From the NCBI RefSeq assembly GCF_028728065.1, contig NZ_CP117812.1, positions 2,585,563-2,649,562 on the forward strand: 64,000 nucleotides of DNA, read 5' to 3'. Every line of letters begins with the position of its first letter. Within the stretch, counting starts at the first letter, position 1. A program made the position numbers and the translations under genes. The notes below the pieces were generated by a model. That model ran no database searches and was not told the origin of the DNA. It was given only the letters and a program-made list of their open reading frames with translations. Below, in pieces: positions 1 through 9,646 of this stretch. The stretch comes from Lentisphaera profundi. Its GTDB lineage: Bacteria; Verrucomicrobiota; Lentisphaeria; Lentisphaerales; Lentisphaeraceae.

Positions 1-86
1 TCCAGTCGCTCATGACACTTATTCAATACAAACTCAACAACCGGACTACAGTCGGCACTCCAGCTCCAGCTACTGCCGCTAAATGA
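1..86 (+). CDS. yidC: Membrane protein insertase YidC, C-terminal end (partial)
   Basis: An open frame enters from the left edge (codons in phase with position 3) and stops at the TGA at 84-86. The visible tail contains QSLMTLIQYKLNNR followed by a short Thr/Pro/Ala-rich end. A Ser-Leu-x-x-x-x-Gln-x-x-hydrophobic-Asn pattern of this kind closes the last cytoplasmic helix of YidC/Oxa1 insertases. The next gene, 12 nt downstream, is a Jag/KhpB-like protein, the classical neighbour of yidC, which supports the call. Only about 27 residues are seen, so the identification is by tail and context. Confidence 0.6.
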   Translation, partial: QSLMTLIQYKLNNRTTVGTPAPATAAK

Positions 87-98
87 TTAGGAGAAATC

Positions 99-956
99 AT
101 GGAAACTAAGACACAAGAATGCGAAAAATCGAAACGTATATTTAAAACTATTATTACCTTACTCGGCCAAAAAGCCGAAGTTGATCACCGTTATACTGGA
201 AAAAACATTATCCTAAATGTAACATCCGAAGACCCAGGCCGTCTTATCGGTCGCAGAGGTATTGCACTCAATAGCATTACGCACCTTATGAACCTCGTTC
301 TTAAACGCGAAGATGGCGAACATCCACACGTTGTCATTGATGTGAAAGGTATCGGCGAAGAAGATAGAGGCGAACGCGAACCTCGCAAAGAAAAACGCCC
401 TAATAAGCGTAACAACAACAATCGTCGTAATAATAAAAACGCTGACGGTAATGACAGTGATCAAGAAGGCGCTCCTGTTAAAACTGAAGACAAAGCTCCT
501 GTTAAAACTGAAGACAAAGCTCCTGTTAAAACTGAAGACAAAGCTCCTGTTAAAACTGAAGACAAAGCTCCTGTTAAAACTGAAGACAAAGCTCCTGTTA
601 AAACTGAAGACAAAGCTCCTGTTAAAACTGAAGACAAAGCTCCTGTTAAAACTGAAGACAAAGCTCCTGTTAAAACTGAAGACAAAGCTCCTGTTAAAAC
701 TGAAGACAAAGCTCCTGTTAAAGCTGAAGCAAAAGCTCCTGTTAAAGAGAAACTCTCGCGCTTAGAACTTGAGTGCCGTAACTCTTCACGTGAAGTGAAA
801 AAATGGGGTGAGGATACTTACTTACCACCAATGAATGAAGGTGATTGCTTTAAAGTTCTCGATCACTTCAAAGCTGACAAAGAAATTACTGCTGCCATTG
901 ATGAAAGCAGAACTTCTGGTGATAAGAAACGCGTTAAGTTGTCTATTAAAAAATAA
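99..956 (+). CDS. Jag/KhpB-like KH-domain RNA-binding protein with a tandem-repeat linker
   Basis: 285 aa. Residues about 10-90 form a KH domain of the Jag type, with the GxxG loop in GRLIGRRG and a following VVIDV strand. A basic stretch rich in Arg/Asn follows, then a linker of ten perfect APVKTEDK octapeptides plus two degraded copies. The C-terminus (about 225-285) aligns in outline with the R3H domain of Jag (LPPMNEGD..., then KKRVKLSI), but the Arg and His that name R3H are not visible at the expected positions. Jag/KhpB binds RNA and in other bacteria affects cell division and envelope synthesis; it is usually encoded next to yidC, as here. The start at 99 is preceded by AGGAGA. The repeat linker is probably flexible and length-variable. 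Confidence 0.75.
   Translation: METKTQECEKSKRIFKTIITLLGQKAEVDHRYTGKNIILNVTSEDPGRLIGRRGIALNSITHLMNLVLKREDGEHPHVVIDVKGIGEEDRGEREPRKEKRPNKRNNNNRRNNKNADGNDSDQEGAPVKTEDKAPVKTEDKAPVKTEDKAPVKTEDKAPVKTEDKAPVKTEDKAPVKTEDKAPVKTEDKAPVKTEDKAPVKTEDKAPVKAEAKAPVKEKLSRLELECRNSSREVKKWGEDTYLPPMNEGDCFKVLDHFKADKEITAAIDESRTSGDKKRVKLSIKK
471..752 (+). repeat. 24-bp tandem repeat inside the Jag-like gene
   Basis: Ten identical 24-bp units (471-710) encode APVKTEDK, followed by one variant unit (711-734, APVKAEAK) and a partial unit (735-752). The DNA of the ten units is identical, not only the peptide, which points to recent expansion or homogenisation by slippage. Confidence 0.95.
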
Positions 957-979
957 TAGCCTTCAAAAAATTTGATTTT

Positions 980-1006
980 AGCCCCTCAATTGAGGGGCTT
1001 TTTTTA
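980..1006. terminator. Rho-independent terminator between convergent genes
   Basis: A perfect stem, AGCCCCTCAA with TTGAGGGGCT, is followed by a T run on the plus strand. The minus strand is also T-rich after the stem, so it may serve both the Jag-like gene and the convergent histidine kinase. Confidence 0.85.
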
Positions 1007-1010
1007 TGCC

Positions 1011-4000
1011 TTAAGGGCTATAACCATGCTTGCTTAAATCTTCTATTACACCGGTAAACTGGCGAGTAAACTGGCTCAGGGCTTTAGGGAAATCATCTAG
1101 TTTATCAGCTTTAATATACTCTTCTAGAACCTGACAACTAAAGGCTAAATCTTTGGCACCAATGACTGCGGATATCCCTTTTAAGGTATGAATTAAGCGA
1201 GAGAGATCATCATACATCTCTTTTTGATACAGCTCATTAACGACAGTTAATAAATCGCTGTATTCAGTAATGAATTCATGTAATAACTTATCGTATAGTT
1301 TTTCACTATCATTGGTATAATGAATCCCCTCTGCGATATTAATTTTCTTGAAATCAAATTTCTGTATAAAGCTTTTATGTTCGTCTAAATCTTCATTAGT
1401 TTTATTCTTAATAACTTTTTCTTTGGGCAGCCACTTAACTAATGTTGAGAGCAAATCTTCCGTATAAAAAGGCTTAACTAAACGATCATTCATACCTTCG
1501 TGCAAGTACTCATAGCCCTGATCAACAAAGGCATTTGCGGTCACCGCAACAATAGGGGTCTCTTTATTTAGCCCATCCTTTCGAATCACTTTTGTGGCAG
1601 CTAAGCCATCCATAATTGGCATTTGTATATCCATCAAGATAATATCGTATATTTTTATTTTACACAGCTCTACTGCTTCACGGCCATTGACAGCACTGTC
1701 TGTATGAATATCAAAATTCTTCAACATTTCTAAAGCCACAAAACGGTTCATTTTATTATCATCAACTAGTAATAAATTAATATTTTTGAACTTAACATTC
1801 GTCGTCTGATTAACATGGGAGACAATATTGGTTTTAACCCTCCGTTGATCGAGTAAAGTTTTGATTGAAGAATACAAAATTTTAGGGTATATCGGCTTAA
1901 ATAATATATCATAGTTTTCACTTGCAGACTGATGAATCGTTTCCTGAGGGTGTGCGGTATAGATGATGCCTTGTTTAAAACTATCTCTAAAGTTACCATA
2001 GCAAGCATACGGACAAATCATTATTTCATACTTACTAAACTTTTTCGATACAGCTAAAAAATCTTCGGCTGAATTAAAGCTATCTACTTTCATGTAAGCC
2101 GCCTCTAAGCTACTCGTTATGGATTTCCTGAGAGGGAGAGATGGCTCTATTAAAACCACTTTTTGCTCGATCATTTTTCCGAACTCTTGCTTTTTATGAC
2201 GATCCTCTAAAGGAATTTCAAAAATGGCTGTAAAATAAAATATACTCCCCTTTGACGGCGCACTTTCTAACCAAATTTCGCCTCCCATATATTTCACTAT
2301 TTTTTTAGAAATCGATAAGCCTAAACCAGTGCCACCATATTTACGGGTCGTGGATGAATCTGCTTGGGAAAAAGGCTGAAATAGCCTTCCTTGCTGAGTA
2401 GAACTTAGTCCAATTCCCGTGTCCTCTACTGTGAATTTCAAGCAAATTGAATCGTCTTTTAATTCACTTTCTTCAACGGATAAAATCACATGACCCTGGC
2501 GAGTATATTTAAGGGCATTGCCCAAAAGGTTTAATAGCACTTGCTCAAGTCTTAAAGGATCCCCTATTAACTTATACGATAGTGGTCCTGGAAAAATAAG
2601 ATCCACCTTGCGATTGGTCATTCGCCCTCTCAAGGTCCCTCCTATTTTTTCCAAAACTTCACTTAGCTTAAAGAGGCTTTTTTCCATTGTCATTTTCCCC
2701 GCTTCAATTTTGGAGAAATCTAAAATGTCATTGAGAATCGTTAGTAAATTTTCACTCGATTGTTTAATTTTATAAAGATACTCTTCGTGCCTCTCTCCAG
2801 ATTTATCTTTGAGGCCTAATTGAGTCAAGCCAATAATCGCATTCATGGGCGTTCGTATTTCATGACTCATATTAGCCAAAAATTCTGATTTTGCTTTATT
2901 GGCCATTTCTGCATCTTCTTTAAGTCCCTGAGCCTGCTGGTAAGCTACTGATAACTTTTTATTAAGCGAAGAAAGACGCCGTGCCCATACAGCAACGAGT
3001 AATAAGAGGCCAATACTTATAAAGAACATCTTCCACATGTAATCATAATCTATAGCTTTAGCGACATATAAATTAATCCATCGATCATTGATAGCTTTAT
3101 GTTCACTATCGCTAATTTTACTTATTACTTTATTTAAAACACTCACTAATTCAGGGTAATCATGATGACCACCGATGGCTAAATCACATCGAAAAGGCGC
3201 TTCTCCAGATATTTTTAAATCGCTGAATTTCTCATCTTTCAGAACGCGTGAAAGTTCGGCTAAGTTACCGACAAAAGCAAAGGCCTGTCCCTGTTGAACT
3301 TTTTTTAGTGCACTAAAAACATCATCTGTTAAGACAAACTCTAAATCGCTATGTTTATAGCGCAGAACTTCATGTGCAGGTCGACTTTCTACGACGACGA
3401 TCTTTTTTCCTTTCAATTGCTCTAAACTACTTATTAGAGTGGTTTGTTTATTCGTTACAATAACGAAAGGGAAAGATAAATAAGGCTTTGTGAAACTAAG
3501 GTATTGCTGTTGCTGAGGTGTTTTAACGACTGTGTCGAGAGCATGTAATTTATCGTCTTTTAAATGAGCGACTGTTTCAGTCCATGAGTCATACTCCACA
3601 AACTTAAAGTACAGTCCTGATTTTTTTGAAATTAGCTCTAGATAATCACTCGATAAACCTTTAAATACTTGACCATTTTCTTCAAATTCATGCCATTGTT
3701 TATCTATGCCAATGAGAATTTCTGGAGTGTTTGCAATCCATTTTTTTTCTTTTTCTGTAAATTCATTCCCCTGAGATTTCTTATTATTAAAAAGCCACTG
3801 TTGCCTCAATGAAGCAATATCTTCCTGAGTGATAGTATTCATTGCTTTCTGTAATATATCTCTAAGAATCCCCCAGTCCTGACGAATCGCCAAATAATGT
3901 ACTTCTGAAGCTGTAGCTATAAAATCGAGTTGGCCAGTGACTTTTACATTCTTAATCCCATAGGCATGGATCAAATAATCGATTGTATCAGTTCCTTCCA

Positions 4001-4571
4001 TAAAGGCATCTGCTTGGCCGGACTCCACTGCTCGTAGGCCATCTTCGGCGGTTTTCACCATCATATACTTGATATCTGGGAAATTTTTTCGAACCGGTTT
4101 AACGGTCACATACGACTCCACCATGGCCAGGGTTTTTCCCTTCATATCCCCTAGTACTTTTATTGTCATTTCATTTTTATGTACAGCCAAAGTGTTTTCT
4201 GTTTCGAGATATGCCTGAGTATAATGAAGATATTTAGCGCGTTCAGAATTATAACTAATAGGATGAATAATATCGATATCTTTGTTGCGAGCCATTTCCA
4301 AAAGTCGCTTCCAAGAGTAACCATTAATAAATTGAAGCTCCACGCCCAACTTCTCAGCTAATAACTTTATATAAGCCACGCTATAACCCTGGGCTTTCCC
4401 GTTGATATTAAAATCATACGGCGCCCAATCCATTTCATTACTCACACGTAAAACTGGATGATTCTTTAACCAAGATTTTTCCTTAGTATTCAAGCCCAAA
4501 TCGGCCTGCCCCACTAGGGATAAACTTACGCAACATAATAACAATAACTTACACAACATGCTTTCTCTCAT
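1011..4571 (-). CDS. BvgS/EvgS-type hybrid sensor histidine kinase
   Basis: 1186 aa. In order: signal peptide (1-23), two tandem periplasmic solute-binding-like (Venus flytrap, SBP_bac_3) domains (about 35-265 and 275-505), a transmembrane helix (about 512-532), a short coiled segment, HisKA with the phospho-acceptor in NMSHEIRTP, HATPase with N box GNALKYT and G boxes DTGIGL and GGTGLGLSI, a degenerate receiver (about 800-915), a canonical receiver (phospho-Asp in ILMDIQMP, Lys in RLVKPF), and an HPt domain with HTLKG. The architecture implies a four-step phosphorelay responding to a small periplasmic ligand. No PAS domain is obvious between the membrane helix and HisKA. No separate output regulator is adjacent, so the partner is unknown. 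Divergent from the next gene across 250 bp in which I see no clear site. Confidence 0.93.
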   Translation of the reverse strand: MRESMLCKLLLLCCVSLSLVGQADLGLNTKEKSWLKNHPVLRVSNEMDWAPYDFNINGKAQGYSVAYIKLLAEKLGVELQFINGYSWKRLLEMARNKDIDIIHPISYNSERAKYLHYTQAYLETENTLAVHKNEMTIKVLGDMKGKTLAMVESYVTVKPVRKNFPDIKYMMVKTAEDGLRAVESGQADAFMEGTDTIDYLIHAYGIKNVKVTGQLDFIATASEVHYLAIRQDWGILRDILQKAMNTITQEDIASLRQQWLFNNKKSQGNEFTEKEKKWIANTPEILIGIDKQWHEFEENGQVFKGLSSDYLELISKKSGLYFKFVEYDSWTETVAHLKDDKLHALDTVVKTPQQQQYLSFTKPYLSFPFVIVTNKQTTLISSLEQLKGKKIVVVESRPAHEVLRYKHSDLEFVLTDDVFSALKKVQQGQAFAFVGNLAELSRVLKDEKFSDLKISGEAPFRCDLAIGGHHDYPELVSVLNKVISKISDSEHKAINDRWINLYVAKAIDYDYMWKMFFISIGLLLLVAVWARRLSSLNKKLSVAYQQAQGLKEDAEMANKAKSEFLANMSHEIRTPMNAIIGLTQLGLKDKSGERHEEYLYKIKQSSENLLTILNDILDFSKIEAGKMTMEKSLFKLSEVLEKIGGTLRGRMTNRKVDLIFPGPLSYKLIGDPLRLEQVLLNLLGNALKYTRQGHVILSVEESELKDDSICLKFTVEDTGIGLSSTQQGRLFQPFSQADSSTTRKYGGTGLGLSISKKIVKYMGGEIWLESAPSKGSIFYFTAIFEIPLEDRHKKQEFGKMIEQKVVLIEPSLPLRKSITSSLEAAYMKVDSFNSAEDFLAVSKKFSKYEIMICPYACYGNFRDSFKQGIIYTAHPQETIHQSASENYDILFKPIYPKILYSSIKTLLDQRRVKTNIVSHVNQTTNVKFKNINLLLVDDNKMNRFVALEMLKNFDIHTDSAVNGREAVELCKIKIYDIILMDIQMPIMDGLAATKVIRKDGLNKETPIVAVTANAFVDQGYEYLHEGMNDRLVKPFYTEDLLSTLVKWLPKEKVIKNKTNEDLDEHKSFIQKFDFKKINIAEGIHYTNDSEKLYDKLLHEFITEYSDLLTVVNELYQKEMYDDLSRLIHTLKGISAVIGAKDLAFSCQVLEEYIKADKLDDFPKALSQFTRQFTGVIEDLSKHGYSP

Positions 4572-4821
4572 TTCAAAATATTACTCAATATATCCATTCT
4601 ACTAAAGATAATATTGTACAGGCTCTTAGATATAAAGGCAATAAATAAGGTTTTATCAGCGGAACTTGCTAGTAGAAAATGGCTTTTTAATTATACAATG
4701 TCGCCTCGCAGATGTGAATCCTTCCACAAAGGGGGCTTATTTACAATAATCTACTTGTTTGTAAAACCGCTAGACAAAACTTAAATTCAAATACTTTCAT
4801 TAAACAGCATAAGCGATCCTC

Positions 4822-6708
4822 ATGGCCTCAGTACAACTACAAGAAATTATCGATTTTTTTGAGCAAGCTCCTATTTTTTATGGAATCACTAAAAGTGACC
4901 TAAATAAAATTTCTCAACAGGCTCAAATTGTTTATTTCCCAAAAAGCACCCGGATTTTTCAACAAGCATCCAGTCCTGTCGATGGCGTTTATTTTATCAT
5001 GCAAGGGGGCTTTGAACTCAGTTATGAAAGTAACGAACAAATGGAGCACGATATTCTTGCTCATCACGAAGTCTATGGCGCTATGAGCATTCTTCGAAAT
5101 GAAGGTATTTCACTCAGAAATGTAGAGGCTAAAGAAGATACCTTTGCCTACTTTATAACGAAAAGTAAATTTCAATCCATTGTTGATAAGCACCCACAAA
5201 TCGAGCAATATTTCTTCAACCCTTTAAACGAAGAAAGTTTTTCTCGCTCTTGCTCACAAATGCAAAATCGGGGCAATCGAAACCAAGAAGGCTTTATGCA
5301 GGTCAGTATGAAAGCGGCATGTAAAAAACCTTTAAGCTTCTGCCAAGCAAAGCAAAGCCTTATTGAAATCGCTAAAATTATGTCCGACGCTAATTTCGGC
5401 TTTTGTATGGTTCAAGAAAATGATCAGCTCATAGGCGTCATTAGTGATAGTGATATCCGCCGCTCTTTAGCCAAGAACCAGGCGCCCTCTTCTACCCTTG
5501 CTGAAAATATTATGACTACGGAAGTGAAAACCATACAAGATGATCTTAGTGTACTCGAGGCGCTATTAAAAATGGAACGACATGGCATCTCTCATCTTCC
5601 CGGTATCGCTGCCGATGGTCGTGTGAGCTCCGTCTTGTCTGCCCTCGACCTTCCACAAGTACAACGGGGTTCTCCTCTTGATTTTATTTACAAAATTCGC
5701 CAATGCCAAACGATCAGCGAAATAAGAGAAATTAAAAATAACTTAGCTCAAGTCAGCAACGATTTATTATTGCAAGGCTATTCGCCTCTCAATACAGTTC
5801 AATACATATCAAGAGTGAATGATGCTATTTTAAAATGTACTATTAAGGAAACATTAAAAGCAACGGGCCCCGCACCCGTGGATTTTGATTTCCTCGTTTT
5901 AGGGAGCGAAGGGCGCTTAGAGCAAACTCTTTCTGGCGATCAAGACAATGCTATTATTTATCAAAATTCTAATGACCCCGACATCCATTCTTGGTTTAAA
6001 AACTTTGCTAGCTTAGTCTGTAGTCATCTGGATAGTGCTGGTTATATCTACTGTACAGGCCGTATAATGGCTGAAAATGATGAGTGGTGTCAAGACTTAA
6101 ATCAATGGCAAGATTACTTCACTCAATGGGTGGATAAGCCCTATGATAAAAACCTTTTAAATACTCAAATATTTTTTGATTTTAGACATGTCTACGGCAA
6201 AGGTTCTCTCTCGCAAAAATTACGCCAGCACCTTTTAATTGATCTCTGTCCAAAAGCTAATAAGTTTTTTTCTGCTTTAAGCCATCAGTATTTAAATCAA
6301 TCCCCCCCTCTCGGTTTCTTTAATCACTTTATTGTTTCTAAAAGTGGTGAGCATAAAAATTCTCTCGACATTAAAAATGTCATGAATTTTATTGTCGAAT
6401 TTTCCCGAATTCTAGCACTCGAAGCTGCGATTGATGCCACCTCAACTTCGCGACGCTTAGAAGAAATTAAGCGGAAAAATATCATTAGTGACGATGAAAA
6501 TAAAAACCTCCAGCGAGCCTGGAACTTATGCCTCTATCATCGCTTACATCATCAAATTCAACTTCTTGATCAAGGCCTTGAAAGTCATAATTTCATTAAT
6601 CCCAAGGAGCTCAATACACTTGATAGAGAAATGCTAAAAGCTGCATTTAAGCTCATTCCAGATCTACAACTAAAAATTAAACTGCGTTTTAATTCAGGTT
6701 TAAACTAA
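4822..6708 (+). CDS. cNMP-binding/CBS/DUF294 putative nucleotidyltransferase
   Basis: 628 aa, cytoplasmic. Residues about 8-130 form a cyclic-nucleotide-binding-like domain, 165-290 a CBS pair (GVISDSDIRR; HGISHLPG), and 330-460 a DUF294 nucleotidyltransferase-like domain with LGSEGRLEQT and GDQDNA, followed by a helical DUF294 C-terminal domain. Family members are thought to be GlnD-like regulators, often encoded with a DnaQ-like exonuclease and a sodium:solute symporter. The exonuclease follows here with a one-base stop/start overlap (TAATG), but no symporter is in the window. Substrate and target are unknown. No strong Shine-Dalgarno is visible before the ATG. Confidence 0.88.
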   Translation: MASVQLQEIIDFFEQAPIFYGITKSDLNKISQQAQIVYFPKSTRIFQQASSPVDGVYFIMQGGFELSYESNEQMEHDILAHHEVYGAMSILRNEGISLRNVEAKEDTFAYFITKSKFQSIVDKHPQIEQYFFNPLNEESFSRSCSQMQNRGNRNQEGFMQVSMKAACKKPLSFCQAKQSLIEIAKIMSDANFGFCMVQENDQLIGVISDSDIRRSLAKNQAPSSTLAENIMTTEVKTIQDDLSVLEALLKMERHGISHLPGIAADGRVSSVLSALDLPQVQRGSPLDFIYKIRQCQTISEIREIKNNLAQVSNDLLLQGYSPLNTVQYISRVNDAILKCTIKETLKATGPAPVDFDFLVLGSEGRLEQTLSGDQDNAIIYQNSNDPDIHSWFKNFASLVCSHLDSAGYIYCTGRIMAENDEWCQDLNQWQDYFTQWVDKPYDKNLLNTQIFFDFRHVYGKGSLSQKLRQHLLIDLCPKANKFFSALSHQYLNQSPPLGFFNHFIVSKSGEHKNSLDIKNVMNFIVEFSRILALEAAIDATSTSRRLEEIKRKNIISDDENKNLQRAWNLCLYHRLHHQIQLLDQGLESHNFINPKELNTLDREMLKAAFKLIPDLQLKIKLRFNSGLN

Positions 6709-7349
6709 TGAGTTTTTTAAGTAAAATTTTCCCTCCAAACCTACAAAAATCATTCCCTGGAGAGATCCTAGATCATAATGCCGCTAAATTAGATTATGTG
6801 GTCATCGATTGTGAAATGACGGGATTAAACCCTAAAAAAGATCATTTACTTTCTGTCGCTGCGGTGAAAATTTCTAATTCAACTATCTTGCTTAATGATA
6901 GTTTCTATAAAGTCATCTACCAAGAACCGCAAACGCTGCGTAATGAAACCATTCTAATTCACCGCCTTAACCATGAGCAAATTTCCACTGGCGAAGATCA
7001 AGTTACGGTTTTGGATGAACTCGCTTCATTTTGTGAAGGCGCTATTCCCGTCGGTCATTTTTTTAATATTGATCTCTCTTTTCTTAGTCCTCTTATGGAC
7101 TCCCCTTTTTCTTTCCCCCATTTAGATACTCGCAATTTGGCTCATTATCTTTTATCGAAAGAGTGTCCCCATAGTGACCCATCTTCTAACTTGCAGCTCA
7201 CTAAGCTTTGTGAACTTTATGCTATCCCCTACTTTGAAGCCCACAATGCACTTGGCGATGCAACGGCAACGGCTTGTCTATTTCTCAAACTTCTTGGCGA
7301 GCTTCGCAAACATCAACATGTCTCTTTAGAGTCCATACTTTCCCTATAA
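6708..7349 (+). CDS. DnaQ-like DEDDh 3'-5' exonuclease
   Basis: 213 aa. Exo I motif VVIDCEMTG (Asp, Glu), Exo II region VGHFFNIDLSFL, and Exo III HNALGDATATA with the DEDDh His. The length suits a stand-alone proofreading-type exonuclease domain. It is translationally coupled to the preceding DUF294 protein (stop and start overlap by one base), a pairing common in Gram-negative bacteria. Probably acts on DNA or RNA ends; the actual substrate is not evident. Confidence 0.88.
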   Translation: MSFLSKIFPPNLQKSFPGEILDHNAAKLDYVVIDCEMTGLNPKKDHLLSVAAVKISNSTILLNDSFYKVIYQEPQTLRNETILIHRLNHEQISTGEDQVTVLDELASFCEGAIPVGHFFNIDLSFLSPLMDSPFSFPHLDTRNLAHYLLSKECPHSDPSSNLQLTKLCELYAIPYFEAHNALGDATATACLFLKLLGELRKHQHVSLESILSL

Positions 7350-7415
7350 AACATTTAAGGATTTTTGCTTTTTATTTTTCAAGTCTTTATAGTGTCTTAA
7401 CAATCAGTAGGCTTT

Positions 7416-7703
7416 ATGAAACTAAAAGATCCATATACTTATCATCGTAAGAAACGTCAAGTCACCATGATTGAGCAAAAGTTAGTCTCCAATGCTCACT
7501 CTTATGGTTGGTCTAAAATTAAAACGACTCGTGCTCTTAAAGAAGGTTTATTAAAAGTCCGAATTCGCTTTAAATCTTCTCAGCAAGTTGATGTTTACCG
7601 CTTAGTTTATTCGCCTCATTTTGACGAGTCTAAACTACGAGTTTTTGATCCCATTTCTTTTGATGAAAATTATTCTTATCGCTTTATTCATAGCGATCAA
7701 TAA
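7416..7703 (+). CDS. Hypothetical basic protein
   Basis: 95 aa, not recognised. It is Lys/Arg/Tyr-rich, without signal peptide or membrane helix; the middle (about 45-70) alternates basic and hydrophobic residues as in beta strands. It sits 66 bp after the exonuclease and just before a terminator. The ATG at 7416 lacks a strong ribosome binding site. It could be a small nucleic-acid-binding protein, but no motif supports that. Confidence 0.5.
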   Translation: MKLKDPYTYHRKKRQVTMIEQKLVSNAHSYGWSKIKTTRALKEGLLKVRIRFKSSQQVDVYRLVYSPHFDESKLRVFDPISFDENYSYRFIHSDQ

Positions 7704-7742
7704 TTATTGACTTACAGCATTTAGTAATTTCATCATTACATA

Positions 7743-7780
7743 AAAAAGATCCCCAAGTAAAAACTAGGGGATCTTTTTTG
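7743..7780. terminator. Rho-independent terminator
   Basis: The stem AAAAGATCCCC / GGGGATCTTTT with a loop of about 12 nt is followed by a T run. It ends the upstream plus-strand genes; the A-rich left arm also gives T residues on the minus strand for the convergent partition operon. Confidence 0.85.
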
Positions 7781-7848
7781 TATTTAAATAATTACGATTA
7801 GTCTTAACGAGGACTACTTGCTTCTCCTACCGATCGAATGAAAATTAC

Positions 7849-8223
7849 TTATTCACCACGTTTAACAGCTTCCACGTACCTTCCTAAAGAACTATCTCGA
7901 CCATTTTTATTATAATCTTCTAAAAGTCTCTCCATGGCAAATTCCACCAGATGTGACTTTTTAATCTTAGTCTTATACTTGTAAGGCATCGTTCTTCTTA
8001 TTTCATCATAGGTGTTCTCAAGTTCTTCTAACACTGCTGACGATAAATAAAATGTGACGCGCTCTTTGCTAAGTTCATTTTTATTCGCTTCACTTTTTGC
8101 ACTCAAGTTAACAATGTTTTCTAACTCATTTTTGGAACTGCTTAAATTAGAGAGCACTTTATCTACTTCTTCTTCACTTCTCACTCCTGCTAAGGAGAGA
8201 GGCTTTCTTTTTGAGCCGGCCAT
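7849..8223 (-). CDS. Ribbon-helix-helix partition partner protein (ParG/small ParB-like)
   Basis: 124 aa. The C-terminal half (about 55-105) reads as a ribbon-helix-helix DNA-binding fold: a beta strand ERVTFYLSSAVLEEL followed by two helices ending in KKSHLVEFAMERLLEDY. The N-terminal half is charged, rich in Ser/Asn/Glu and probably flexible, as in ParG/Omega-type centromere-binding proteins that stimulate ParA. It follows parA directly: the parA stop codon is immediately followed by this ATG. Probably binds the repeats upstream of parA. The family is inferred from fold pattern and context, not a strong signature. Confidence 0.65.
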   Translation of the reverse strand: MAGSKRKPLSLAGVRSEEEVDKVLSNLSSSKNELENIVNLSAKSEANKNELSKERVTFYLSSAVLEELENTYDEIRRTMPYKYKTKIKKSHLVEFAMERLLEDYNKNGRDSSLGRYVEAVKRGE

Positions 8224-8868
8224 TTATACCACCTTTCTTAAATTTAACCATCTTTCATTAATCTCTTCGTGAAGCGCCTGCAGTTCATCCTTCGCTTTTT
8301 TATCATGCCATTCCAAGACACTTAAACCCTGAGTCATGGTATCTGCATATGCCACCCTACTCCCAAGCTTGGTCTCCATCATCTCTAATGGATATTCTCT
8401 TAAAACCAATTCAGTCTCTTGAGAAATTAAGGTACGGCTATTAAACTTGTTGACCAAGAACGCTGCCTTAATGGAAGGATTAATTGCTTGTGCTTCTTCT
8501 ATTTTACTCACCATCTTACTGCTCGCCCAAATGTCAAGAGGTGAAGGTCCCACTGGCAATAAAATTAAATCACTTAAGGCGATGCTAACCGCTGCTAAAA
8601 TATCCACACTTGGTGAACCATCTATAATTACCGTATCGTACTCTTCTGCAAACTTTAAGGCTTGTTTGCGCAGCACGACGGCATTGGGTAGACTTATAAG
8701 CCTTATATCCTCTTTTTCTCTTTGCCCATGCCAGGCTAAAGCAGATCCTTGGGGATCTGTATCTATAATGAGCACCTTTTGCCCTGCTTCGTGTAAGCTA
8801 CAAGCCAAATTTACTGCGATGGTGGTTTTGCCGACACCACCTTTGATGTTTAATACCGATATAATCAT
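8224..8868 (-). CDS. ParA-family partition ATPase, small (type Ib-like)
   Basis: 214 aa. Deviant Walker A KGGVGKTT at residues 9-16, Walker A' DTDPQGSA, and Walker B VIIDGSPS. It lacks the N-terminal helix-turn-helix extension of large plasmid ParA proteins, which fits the ParF/type Ib class. Such ATPases move DNA cargo on the nucleoid with a small RHH partner bound to a centromere. The partner gene follows with no gap. Upstream lies a gene-free stretch with repeated GTTATA boxes, the expected position of a type Ib centromere. An orphan chromosomal ParA of another cargo system is the alternative. Confidence 0.88.
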   Translation of the reverse strand: MIISVLNIKGGVGKTTIAVNLACSLHEAGQKVLIIDTDPQGSALAWHGQREKEDIRLISLPNAVVLRKQALKFAEEYDTVIIDGSPSVDILAAVSIALSDLILLPVGPSPLDIWASSKMVSKIEEAQAINPSIKAAFLVNKFNSRTLISQETELVLREYPLEMMETKLGSRVAYADTMTQGLSVLEWHDKKAKDELQALHEEINERWLNLRKVV

Positions 8869-8932
8869 TTTTATCTCCTTTGTTATAATACAGCTAAGCT
8901 AATCCCTCTTTTCTTGCTAGACAAGATTCTAT

Positions 8933-9548
8933 TATAACTTTCTTCCGATTTTCTCAATCTTGCATTAATTACCAATTATCATATAAATTATTATAACAAA
9001 AGATAAATATGATATTTTAAATAAAGCAGTACTTACATAAGTAAGTAATTAAATACTCTTTAAATATAACTTTTTACTGATTTTCATCATGCAATAAAGT
9101 ATAACTGATTACGGAATCTAGATCTAATTAAGCTGGGGAAGTCATGCTCTGGAGGGTAAACAGTAGGGAGAAGGGGCCAAAGGAGGTCAAAAAACACTCT
9201 ATCTAAAGGGGAATAGGCTATATATCCAGAAAAAGTTATATTAGATAAGAATAAATGGAGTGACTCGCTAATCCGAAAAAAGTTATCATCTACTTTTAAA
9301 GGATTTTGAGGTCAAAAAAGAACCTTAACTACTAGGAAGTCAGAAAAAAGTTATAGTAAACAAATGCTGGATAGTCGTAAATACCTAGTAATAAACCACC
9401 TATAGAAACCGTCATCCATAAACCATTGGTTAATAAGAACTTAGTAGAAATGGGAAAAAGTTATATTTAAGACGATATTATTAGAAAAAAGTTATACTAA
9501 GTCAAAAAAAAGTTATACTTTAAGGAAATAATCAGATAAACGTTATAA
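8933..9548. repeat. Iteron-like repeat array (A-tract + GTTATA boxes)
   Basis: The 778 bp between parA and the next gene carry no credible ORF. Six direct copies of AAAAAGTTAT (core G at 9235, 9282, 9350, 9460, 9491 and 9512) and a weaker seventh (AAACGTTATAA, G at 9542) lie on the plus strand. Inverted copies occur at 9065-9075 (perfect) and 8933-8943 (one change). The last four cores are 31, 21 and 30 bp apart, close to whole helical turns. The region is very AT-rich. Best reading: centromere of the partition cassette or remains of an iteron-controlled plasmid origin. Confidence 0.7.
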
Positions 9549-9646
9549 TTCAAAAAATAAAACCTTAAGTATCAACAGTTTACGACCCCCTAAAAAGGCT
9601 ATAATAAAGATAGCTATAAAAATAAAAGTAAAAGCAGGCTGCTATT

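Noticed and set aside
471..752. Possible CRISPR array
   Set aside because: Units are directly adjacent with no spacers and lie in frame inside a gene.
451..765. Alternative frames over the 24-bp repeat giving LLLKLKTK or SSVLTGAL repeats
   Set aside because: They are automatic by-products of a repeat whose length is a multiple of three; the KH/R3H frame has domains on both sides.
9229..9548. DnaA-box origin of replication
   Set aside because: The repeated core is GTTATA after an A tract, not TTATCCACA, and no dnaA or dnaN gene is near.
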